Part shown: one piece after another, positions 24,166 to 36,100 of the stretch
How positions within the stretch are numbered: the stretch's first letter is position 1
How the letters are laid out: each line of letters starts with the position of its first letter
Source: Ostrinia nubilalis
Taxonomy: Eukaryota > Arthropoda > Insecta > Lepidoptera > Crambidae
DNA length: 64,000 nt
Direction of reading: 5' to 3'
Assembly: GCF_963855985.1 (NCBI RefSeq)
Contig: NC_087105.1
Span: forward strand, 6,140,501 to 6,204,500
The notes under the pieces: generated by a model
The model's database searches: none
What the model was told of the DNA's origin: nothing
Seen by the model: only the letters and a program-made list of their open reading frames with translations
Translations under genes and position numbers: made by a program

Positions 24166-27100
24166 TTATGATAGTCCTTTGAGGAAAGTGGATAGCTTGT
24201 GGCTCTTGTAGTCTGAGCGCAGCTGGATGAAATTGTGCAGGATCGACTGGTCCAACTCCGCCTGGGGACAAAGAGGTAAAGTAAATAAACGCTAATTACC
24301 CTATAGTGTAAACAAACATTTACTCCAAAACAGTTGCTCATTCTTATTATTTACTAATGCGGTTTGCCCGTGTATAAAGCAACTATACATATAAGGTATG
24401 TGTGTTATTTTGTGGTCAAGTCTTTCTTTCTTTCTAATGTCAAAACTAGCTCAATAGTATTGAGCCTTCGGACTCGTGTTTTTTTACGCAAGTTTCATCA
24501 CTTGTCAACAATGTCTTAACCAACCTGAGAACAACGTTATTTTTCAATAAGCGTGTTCTACCTGGGAATCGAACCCCCCAAATTTTGGGACAGTCTAAGT
24601 CAGTAAGCAAGGGCCCAGGAGGAAGGTTCCTAGGGACTCAAACTTCTAGGTTGATTTTACTTTATCACTACATAGTATAAACAAAGACGCTTTCCGCTGT
24701 CTGTCCCTTAGAACTTTAAAACTACGCAACGGATTTTGATGCGGTTTTTTTAATAGATAGGGTGATTAAAGAGCAAGGTTTAATGTATACTTAGCACCAG
24801 TGCGAAGCTGGGGCGGGTCGCTAGTGTATTCTATAATTGTTAAATTATACTAACTTAAAACTTAGAAACACGATATAAATGAGAGATAGTTGACTTTGAA
24901 TGACTGGCGGCGTTTTTTCACTCACTTTCAAAGTTGCGGCCAAAACTAGTGTTATTTAAAATTGTCGATCATCATTTAGATATGCAAATTAATAAGTGTG
25001 AACTTGTGATCTTGTCTGAATATTTCAGATACTGTGTAGTCCAAAACTCGTATTTTAATTTAATTTTCTAGCCTGTCCAATTACGAGTCAGCTTCGTAGC
25101 GTGATAAAAAACAGGTTACAAATTGCACTACGAAAAGTACAGAGTCGCGAGTATCCAGTATCCATAGACTAATTATAATAACGAGTTTGCGGTTATTTTA
25201 GGCGAGAGCATAAAGACGAGGGATGTTCCGTTATATGTCGCTGAACCAAACACTGTTGAATATTTTAAACTATAATACTATAGCTGTATACACGCGAAAA
25301 TTCTAAATCGTGTTTTTGGAAATGCTAAACACTTGTATGATAACATCTAAATAAAAAAAAGAGATGATACACTACAAAGAAAGTCTAGTAAGTTCATACA
25401 AAAAATGTAAAGTTTTTAAGTTGTCAAGGTTATAAAAATATATCCCTTGATTCGATTCCAATTTAAATATTCCTAACTTATATTCTTTAAAGGTACTTTT
25501 TTTTACTTAATCTTTGAATTTAAAAAAATATCGTCTGGAATCGTGATGTTTTCTTGAATTCATTAAGCTCCGCGCTAACGGGCCACCAGCAACAGTCACC
25601 AGTAGCTGGTGACAACTTGTTTACATGATCTTTCACACGTTTTACATAAATGTATATATTATATGGAATCGCAACATACGTGTAGCGAGTGGCGTCCACT
25701 CGCGACTAAAGTGTCTGCGACACTGATGGCGGCTACTTGTGACTCAATGTCCGCGACATGTCAAGGCGGCCACTCGATACTATTCCAAACTATAGCCGCC
25801 ACTGATCACTCGTGGCAGCCACTACCTTTTGGCTGGTACCTTGGTCGCTGTGGTCAGTAAACGGGCCGATATATGACATTTCTGTGACAGACAAAATCCC
25901 ACGCGGGCGAAGCCGCGGGCGGAAAGCTAGTCTAGAAATAAATGTGCTACCTAAAGTAGTGCAGGTTCTGCAATGGAAATTAAATGATGTGATGATGATG
26001 ATAATTAATCATGTGTAGGTAGAAATATCAATCTTTGTAGACTAGCACGGCTACCATAGCGGTTCTGTAGTGGAGATTAAACGACCTAATGATGATAATA
26101 ACTCACCAGCGTTTCCCCCTCGCAAAGCTAGCGCAAATTCTGCAGTTCTAAATCACCATCTTTTCAGCCATAGGACGTCCACTGCTGAACATAGGCCTCC
26201 CCCAATGCTTTCCATGTTGATCGATTGGTAGCGGCCTGCGTCCAGCGCTTCCCTGCTACCTTTATGATGTCGTCGGTCCACCTTGTGGGTGGACGTCCCA
26301 CGCTGCGTTTTCCGGTACGCGGCCTGCATTCCAGAACCTTGCTGCCCCATCGGCCGTCAGTTCTGCGTACTATGTGCCCTGCCTATTGCCACTTCAGCTT
26401 GCTAATCCGTTGGGTTATGTCAGCGACTTTAGTTCGTTTACGGATCTCCTCATTGCTGATTCGATGTCGTAAAGAAACACCGAGCATGCTGATGATGAAC
26501 TTACCAACGTCTTCCCCTCGCAGACCTGATGCAGGTTCTCGGGCTTGACGAGCAGCAAGTTGCAGAGCGCGTGCAGAGCGGACAAAAGGATCTGATGATG
26601 ATGATGTTGAAATGTGTACTGTGTAGACTTACCAGTCTTTCCCTTACAGGCCTGGTGCAGTTTCTGCAGTGGCTGTGGAGACTAAATGATCTGACCTGAC
26701 AATAATGACTTACTTACCAGTGTCCAGGGTTTGGATCCCTCTGTCAGTGAAAACTTAATGATCTGACAGGCGACATGTTAAAATCATATCGACATTATAG
26801 ACGACAAATGTATGGGCTTATCGTGAAAAATCAATAGTGTCTCGATAAAACTCGATAAAAGTTTATAGTGGCGCGCATCCTCGGCCTACTAGTGATGATG
26901 ATGACTTACCAGTGTCTCCCCCTCGCAGACCTAGTGCAGGTTCTCCGGCTTGACGAGTAGCAGGTTAAAGAGCCTCAAACAGCGTGGACAAAAGGATCTG
27001 ATGATGATGATCATAACGATGATGATGATATTAACTCACCAGAGTTTCTCCCTCGCAGACCTGGTGCAGGTTCTCCGGCTTGACGAGCAGCAGGTTGCAG

Positions 27101-30100
27101 AGCGCGTGCAGAGCGGACAAAAGGATCTGATGATGATGATGTTGAAATGTGTACTGTGTAGACTTACCAGTCTTTCCCTTACAGGCCTGGTGCAGTTTCT
27201 GCAGTGGCTGTGGAGACTAAATGATCTGACCTGACAATAATGACTTACTTACCAGTGTCCAGGGTTTAGATCTCTCTGTCAGTAAAAACTTAATGATCTG
27301 ACAGGCGACATGTTAAAATCATATCGACATTATAGACGACAAATGTATGGACTCATCGTGAAAAATCAATAGTGTCTCGATAAAACTCGATAAAAGGTTA
27401 TAGTGGCGCGCATCCTCGGCCTACTAGTGATGATGATGACTTACCAGTGTCTCCCCCTCGCAGACCTAGTGCAGGTTCTCCGGCTTGACGAGTAGCAGGT
27501 TAAAGAGCCTCAAACAGCGTGGACAAAAGGATCTGATGATGATGATCATAACGATGATGATGATATTAACTCACCAGAGTTTCTCCCTCGCAGACCTGAT
27601 GCAGGTTCTCCGGCTTGACGAGCAGCAAGTTGCAAAGCGCGTGGAGCGCGTCGAACAGCGCGTGCGCCGGCGCCGGCGCCGCCCGCCCGCCGCGCCCACA
27701 CGCCGCCGACCGGTATTCCTTGACGTCGCAGATGGCTATCATTGCGCCTGAAGACAAATATAAGGTTAAATACTTCCTCAGCTTGACTAGGCCATTCGAC
27801 AAGGATACAACGGTCATCCTACTAATATTATAAAGGCGAAAGTTTGGATGTCGTGATGTCTGGATGTTTGTTACTCTTTCACGCAAAAATAACTGAACGG
27901 ATTTTGTTGAAACTTTACAGTATTATTGTTTATAACCCAAATTAACATATAGGCTATAATTTATGCCGATATGTGACAAATAAATTTCAAGCGTCATCTA
28001 TCGTCATTGGTTAAAATCTACAGCGCTGGACAAACTACTGTTTTTGACATTCGTAAATATTCATGCCGTGAAACGCCATCTATCAACATGATATACAGTC
28101 GTGGTCAACTAATTAGGGACAGATAGAATACTAAGCAATACTAAGTGTTCATATCCTATTATTGTGAGCTTCATTCAATATTACTGGCTGTTACTTTGTA
28201 AACATATTGACTATCAAGTACTTTATTTAACAGAATACAATAACAACAAAAAAACTTACTAACTTAATAAAAAATCTTAATCAAATCACATGAATCGGTA
28301 ATTATGGTACGGACGGTCTGGCCACCTAATTAGGGACGGTTAAGTTTTTCCTTCTAAATTAAAAAAATAAAAAGTAATAACTTTTATTCTGTTCATTTGT
28401 AATTTCGGCGTCAATTTGAAAAGCGATATTCTTATCTTGCGAGTTAAAAACTCATCAAATTATTAAAGGTAATGGGCTGAAAGACAAGCAACAATGCGCT
28501 AAGTTATAATCAATCTTTATCAGTGTGGATGGCCATACTGGTAAATTGCAGATCATCTGAAATGTTCCAAAAACATGAATCTACGATGCAGTGGCTTATT
28601 TCAAAATCATGAAACCACAGAAAGTATGCCTAGAAGGAAGAGGCCAATAAAAACAACCCCACAAGATGGATCGCAGAATGGTCACTCTCGCAAAGAGAGA
28701 CCCCTTTAATGGTTTCGTTCTGATCAAGAGCGAGATTTTTGGACCAGAACCGACTGCTGGAGTATCTGCGAGTACCGTCGGAAGGCGACTGGTGGAGGCA
28801 AAGCTTGTAGGAAGAGTTCCTTGAAAAGTTCCACTACTGAAGATGGAACACAAAGAAGCAAGATTGGCGTTTGCAAGAAAGTATGGACATTAGGCTTTTG
28901 CTCAATGGATAAATGTGCTGTTTTCTGATGAAATCAAGATAAATCTTATTTCATCCGATGACAGACAACGTGCGACGACCTGTAAAGTCCGAAATGATAC
29001 CAAAGTAAACGAAGAAGCAGGTGAAACATACAGGCGGCAAAATAAAAATCTGGGACTGTTTTTCTGGACATAGAGTGTAACCTATAAAAAGAATTGAAGT
29101 TAAACTTGAGCAATTCCAATACAAATAAATATTGGAGAAAACGATGCTATCGTATGCTGAAGAAGTCTTACCAGTCTCATGAACATTTCAACATGATAAC
29201 GAGCCAAAACATACCGCGTACTCTGTTTAATAATTCCTAGCGCAACAGTCAGTGACGGTACTAGATTGGCCCGAAAACAACTCAGACTTAACCCCTATAG
29301 AGCTTATGGTATGAAACGAAGGAAAAAGTTGCAGCTCAACGTACTGGCACTAAAAATCAGCATTTCGTGGCATTTAATGGTATTTGGAATAATATTTCTT
29401 TAGAAACCTGTAATGATTTGATTGCATCCATGCCGCGCCGATCTCAAATGGTTATAACCAACAAAACCAACCATATTGGTTATAAAAATACGTTTGATGA
29501 TTTTGTTTTGTATTCTATATTTATTAATGAAAACTTTTTATGTAATAAACACTTAAATAATTTCCAATTTATTTACATTTACAGAGAAGGTGTTACGTGT
29601 CCCTAATTAGTTGTCCATCCCTAGGTCAATAAATGTGTAGGTGGCAATGATTTATTTATTTTAAAAATATTGATCGCAACTATAGTCTATCCAATATAGC
29701 TTGATTAGAATGACAGCTGCCATCAAAAGTAACGACATAACTTTGTAGCAGCGATCAATGAGAGCTAAATATTGGCGGACGTGAAATAATTCACGTCTGA
29801 CCTACAAACAATATTTTCGACGACAGTGCTTCCAATAAAAATGTTAATTACGTGTAAATGCAGCGTTAAATTACACCAATAAGTAGTAATTCGAAATCAT
29901 AAAAATCAAGCTAGATTTATTAACGACGTCTCTACAAGGTTATCTCGAGTTACAAAAATGTTAGTGATGGGACATATCGACAAATGTCATATTAAAATTA
30001 TAACTAATTTTTTAACATATTTAACTAATTTTTTTTTTCTAACTAATTTTTTAACATATTTAAGTCAAGTTATACGTTTTTCTAAATGTTCACTATTAAA

Positions 30101-33100
30101 AACCAAAAAACATTTTCATTCTTAAATAAGCAAACATCGGAAATCAATCACCGGTAATTTTTTGGGTATTCATAGCACCGTTGCTCTAGAAGAGATGTCC
30201 ACCGCCCTCTAGCGAGAGGAAAAAACCACTGAAGAACACTGATGATGATGACTACGACTTCGGTTGTACACTCTTGACATACATTTTAAATTTTACTGTC
30301 TTTAAATATAAATTTTAATTGTAATTTTTATGAATAAAGATATGAAGAAAAATTGGGTGCATTTTTTTATATCATTTGTTCGAAAACTTATCGATACATC
30401 TATGTGAACCGTACGAAACATACCCAGCACTAGTCACATTCGTTTGAAAGCTGTCATTCTAATCAAGCTATATTGGATAGACTATAGCTAGTTTCTTTTC
30501 TGGCCTTTAAATATTTAGAATACTAGCCAAATTACTTGTTATTAATAGGCACAAGCTACAAAGCCTCGTGAAGATTTTTTTTTGGGACTGGAGAGACGGT
30601 CTTGTGTTTTAGTCATATAACGTCCCTAATTAGTTGACCACGACTGTATAACGGGTGTAAAACGAGGTCCACGCGTACGAAGTCGCGGGCGGCCGCTAGT
30701 TATTTATATGGCTATCATCATCATCTTCTCTAATGTGTACTGATAAATGAATGAATATCTTATAGTGCGTTTAGTGGCGCTGCACGCGCATTAGGCCAGC
30801 CGTCATGACTGATTATGTAAGGCAGTATGCCTTATTCTACGTTTAAAAGCTTGTCGACGCCAGTATAACCATCAAGACTGACAAATGAACATCGAACAGC
30901 GCGTGCGCCTCCGGTAATAGCGCTAGATTCGCATGCACATTAGACTTGCCACCGATTTTTTCATGTCGCATTATCGTGTCTACTAATAAAGTCAGTATTT
31001 AGCCTTAGTGACACTCAGAGGATTTTTGTTAAATCCCTTTAAATACTAATAGTCCTGTTAGCCCCTCGTACTAAGCTAAATATGCTTGTATCACGAGTGA
31101 GCTCACCACAATAGTCGAGCGGCGGCGGGGCCCGAACCCGCGTTCCCCGGATCACTAGTCGGCCAGTCCGACCCTTTCACCGTTCGGCTATCGTGGCTTG
31201 GACTTGTAATTAATTAATGAGACAGCATTTGACAAAAGACTACAGGATTTTATTGTCACATCGTAGATTGATATCGCCACATTTAACAACAATAATAATA
31301 GTATCAGCCTCTACAGATTTTCTCACACTAGCGTATTTCCAACGTCGTTCTCTCGCCAGCGCTTGCGCAGCGTCACGCTGCGCTCAGTAGCGCAGTCAGC
31401 GCATTCGTTACATAAAATGAAAAATAGTATTTACCTACCTGAATACCTGTGATTTTTGATGGTCAATACAGTGTCCTTTGCAGTGTTTTTTTAATAGCGG
31501 TAGTGTTACAGTGGTCTCACCAGCGGAGTTGAACTGGAAGTTCTGCAGGTGGTCGTAGATGACGCGGTGCAGGCGCACGGCCAGCTTCAGGGACACAGGA
31601 TCTTGTGTCACCGAGTAAAATGTGCCTTAATCAGTGGCAATATGGCTCAAGTTAGTGTCCTCTTACCATCTAGCACAGAGGGGATCAGTCCGTCACCGAG
31701 TAAAATGAACCTTAATAAATGGCAATATGGCTCAAGTTAGAGTGTCGTCTCACCAGCGGAGTTGAACTGGAAGTTCTGCAGGTGGTCGTAGATGACGCGG
31801 TGCAGGCAGACGGCCAGCTGCAGGGTCACAGGATCTTGTGCGTCACCAAGTAAAATGTGCCTTAATCAATCGCAATATGGCTCAAGTTAGAGTGTCGTCT
31901 CACCAGCCGAGTTGAAGCTCCAGCGACACGGCGCGCAGGTTGGCGCCCTCCAGCCCCGAGTGGACCAGTCCGTCACCGAGTAAAATGAACCTTAATCAAT
32001 GGCAATATGACTCAAGTTAGTGTCCTCTTACCATCCAGCACAGAGGGGATCAGTCCGTCACCGAGCAAAATGTGCCTTAATCAATGGCAATATGGCTCAA
32101 GTTAGAGTGTCGCCTCACCAGCGGAGTTGAACTGGAAGTTCTGCAGGTGGTCGTAGATGACGCGGTGCAGGCACACGGCCAGCTCCAGGAACACAGAATC
32201 TTGTGCGTCACCGAGTAAAATGTGCCTTAATCAATGGCAATATGACTCAAGTTAGTGTCGCCTCACCAGCCGAGTTGAAGCTCCAGCGACACGGCGCGCA
32301 GGTTGGCGCCGTCTAGCCCCGAGTGGACCAGTCCGTCATCGAGTAAAATGAACCTTAATCAATGGCAATATGACTCAAGTTAGTGTCCTCTTACCATCCA
32401 GCACAGAGGGGATCAGTCCGTCACCGAGAAAAATGTGCCTTAATCAATGGCAATATGACTCAAGTTAGAGTGTCGTCTCACCAGCGGAGTTGAACTGGAA
32501 GTTCTGCAGGTGGTCGTAGATGACGCGGTGCAGGCGCACGGCCAGCTCCAGCGAGACAGGATCTTGTGCGTCACCGAGTAAAATGTGCCTTAATCAATGG
32601 CAATATGACCACAGAATAATAATAAGTACTACGCACAGAAGTTTTACTTCGCGAAGGTATTTAAAAAAAATTATGCTCAATGTCATTAACAATATGGTGT
32701 AATTTAGCCTGTCTCAAGAGTCAAGCACCATTTTGTTGACACACGTCAGTGATCGGCACTGCGCCGAAACTATAGGGCTGACTTCGGTAAAATGATGTGA
32801 CGTGAGGTGCCAAACTGCGGAAAATGGCGGAGCAAATACATGATTTAGCATGAAATATCACGAATAATATTAACTACTTATTTACCTTTCAGTGTCTTGA
32901 GGCAACTTAAAAAAGTACATTCTGTGTTTTTATTATTATTTAGGCAGTTAAATACTGCACAGTATTTAGTACACCATTTTCTTTATTTTCTTCCATCATA
33001 CACAAGAATACGCGTGCGTGAGTCAATGTTTGCTCGTATGTGAGGCCTTGTCGAATAGTATCCTGTAAGTGGGCCATCGTGCGTGTTTTGTTTTCGATGT

Positions 33101-36100
33101 AAACTCGCGGAGATGAACAGGCCTGATATGACTCAAGTTAGAATCGTCTTACCAGCGGAGTTGAACTGGAAGTTCTGCAGGTGGTCGTAGATGACGCGGT
33201 GCAGGCGTACAGCCAGCTCCAGCGAGACGGCGCGCAGGTTGGCACCCTCCAGCCCCGAGTGAATCTTGTCCGTCACTGAGTTTAGATACGAGACCACGGC
33301 GAGGCAGGCCTGGTAATGATAAAAAAGGGATTATAGCTCCAAGTACTTGATAGTAGTTCTGTTGACGTAAAGCCAGGTCCGTGAGCACGTAGAATTTTGT
33401 CCAATGACCCCTAGCTACCCATCCTTATCGCTCGCGCGTAATTATGTTGCTATCGCGCTCGCACACTCACTGCGGGCGCCCGTCGCACAGTCGCGACAGC
33501 AATATAATTACGCGCGAGCGATAAGGATGGGTAGCTTGGGGTCATTGGACAAAATTCTACGTGCTCACGGACCAGACTATAGCATAAACACACCCGCCCG
33601 TATTTCTCCACTGCCGTGGGAACCTATTTAGTTATGCGCTGGAAATCTACACTATGACAAAGTTTCAACAGTTGTATATGTCCGTACCATCCATCGCCGT
33701 GGCGCCATCTGCTAAAAGCTTTGGGTGTGGACTGTGTTTTGACTCACAATTTCTCATATTTTAGCCCTTTTAGCCTTATAAATGCCCGTATTATTATAGA
33801 TAACTTACAGGCGAAGCCAGCGTATCAATGTCCCCCTCAGGTTTAAAGTCGGTCTTTTTCTGTTCCGTCTGAAGGTGCAGTTTGACCCAGCCCACTATAG
33901 CTGAGATAGCGCGCTCTAGACCCGCGTCTAATTTGTTATCTAGCTGTTCCATGATTGCAGTCGAATAATAAGTAATTGTAGTCAACTTACAGGCGAAGCC
34001 AGCGTATCAATGTCGCCCTCAGGTTTGAAGTCGGTCTTTTTCTGCTCCGTCTGAAGGTGCAGTTTGACCCAGCCCACTATGGCCGAGATAGCGCGTTCTA
34101 GGCCCGCGTCCAGTTTGTTCTCCAACTGTTCCATGATTGCTGTCTTCTTTTGCACGCACTCGCTTTGCTTTGACGAGGTACTAAAATAAAAATGGATGTA
34201 GTAAATGAGCAAAAAATTGGGAAGTTAACAACGTTAACCGACAATTGTTATTCAAAGATAACAAAAATATTTAATTTTAGCCCTGTAACTAAGTTAGCGG
34301 TAAAATTAGATCAATAAATAAATAGTCAATTGAGTTCGAGAACTAGTGATATAGTTCCCTTTATCTCACAAAACATATGGGAGAGACATCTTTATGGGAT
34401 ATTGTTATCAAATGGGGCAGTAACTCACCTTATACAAGGCAAAATGGATTCTTGAAAGTGATCGACAAACATCTTCACTATTGCGTTTGCTTCCTTCACG
34501 ATATCAAAAAAGTAGATCTGTAACAAGAATAGTACCTATTAATTTCTACTTTGTCAATCGAGTCGGTTTAGCAAGCATTAAACTGTATGACGACATCCTG
34601 ATAAGTTGTTTTTTTTTGCGTTATGTGGTGATAAGAAATTACCACAGTGGTTATATGAATTTGCCAAAATCCTACTAATCCTACTAATATTATAAAAATG
34701 CGAAAGTTTGGATGTCTGGATGTTTGTTACTCTTTCACGCAAAAACTACTGAACGGATTTTGTTGAAACTTTACAGTATTATTGTTTGTAACCCAGATTA
34801 ACATATAGACATAACATATAATTTATGCCGATCTGTGAGTGTGACACTAAATTTCACGCGGGTAAAGCCGCGGGCAAAAGCTAGTGATCAAATATGACTG
34901 AAATAAAGATGACAGAAAATCCTACATAACCCTTGCTCACACTTACCCAATAAAAATACAAAGTAAAAGGTATAGCTCACACTAACCCCTACGCAAGATA
35001 AAGGGTTTTTCCGTAAAAAATGACACATACCTGAGGCGGAGACTTGCTCTCAGCAATGGGTATGGACTGCAAGCCCAAGTCTAGCGCGTAGTCTACGTGC
35101 TCGATCAGTAGATGTTGGATCAACACATCGAGAAGCGCAACCGTTGTGACAGGCAGCTCGTTAGGAGTGCAAAGCTGTGAACAAGATTTGGTCAAAAGAT
35201 GTCGCTTTATGGGCTTTTGCATCTAGAATAACTGCGGCACGGTAATACTATCATACAGTATTGTAACTTCATATAAACGGACGAAACGCGAGCTTTCCTT
35301 CGAAATTCAAATCTCGGTATGCGCTCGACATGCAAAAGTCGGGGGTGTCGCGAAAGTGCCACAGTAATAAACGTACGATGTGTTGTTTTTTAAACAGTAA
35401 GCGCTCTTTCTTTTTTATAAAAATAATTACAAGTACCTATTGATACAGGGTGTTAGGTAAATGGGTTTATAAGCCCACACTAACCCATCTTAACATTAAA
35501 TGGTATGGTGAAGTCAGTGATATCATTTTATTTTTTTTAATTTTCATACAAAATAAAATGTACAGTCAGATTTTGTATAAAAATTAAAATTATTAAAATA
35601 ATTTTATCAATTTTCTGACTTCACCATACCATTAATATGCACGTCATGTTAAAATGGGCTAGTGTCGGCTTATAAACCCATTTACCTATCACCCTGTATA
35701 ACAATCAAGCATTTTGTACGCCTCAGTCGAGGCGCATACATTTTACGGTCGCATAAGATTTGTTACTAACTAAATCTTAACACATATTTTTTTTTTAAAT
35801 TAAATCTACTAATCACAAAACAACATGAATTTTTATCCTATTTCATTCACAAAGTATTTTGATTGTCAAAATAAAATGAAAATTACAATCACAAAATACA
35901 TTTACAAAACTAGAAAATTCTAAGTAGGCAGATGTAATGAAAATAGGGTCTGCAGGTGGGCAGCCCTATCGCATGTTGTCATACCGTGACGTACCGCGCG
36001 GCTGTTGACATTTATTTTAAAAATATGGCCGAGTTGGAATACTGTATAGATAGTATTACCGTGACTGCGGGGCTGTATCCCGCAGTTTTAGCATAAACAC

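Larger units (their letters stand above)
27817..30699 (+). mobile_element. Helitron-like element split by a nested Tc1-type element
   Basis: It starts TCCTACTAATATTATAAA like the copy at 34679 and ends with a CG-rich hairpin (GCGTACGAAGTCGCGGGC) and CTAG followed by T. A TA-flanked element (28094-30648) interrupts it. The non-inserted parts are about 280 and 50 bases. TC at the 5' end, a 3' hairpin and a CTAG terminus are Helitron features. It is non-coding. Confidence 0.7.

Noticed and set aside
30885..30915. 18-base match (TCGAACAGCGCGTGCGCC) to Sec10 exon 13
   Set aside because: Too short and GC-rich to claim another exon fragment, although it lies near the arrays.
31515..32600. CRISPR-like or satellite array
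   Set aside because: The repeats are exon 12 fragments with splice donors and intron spacer in a eukaryotic gene.
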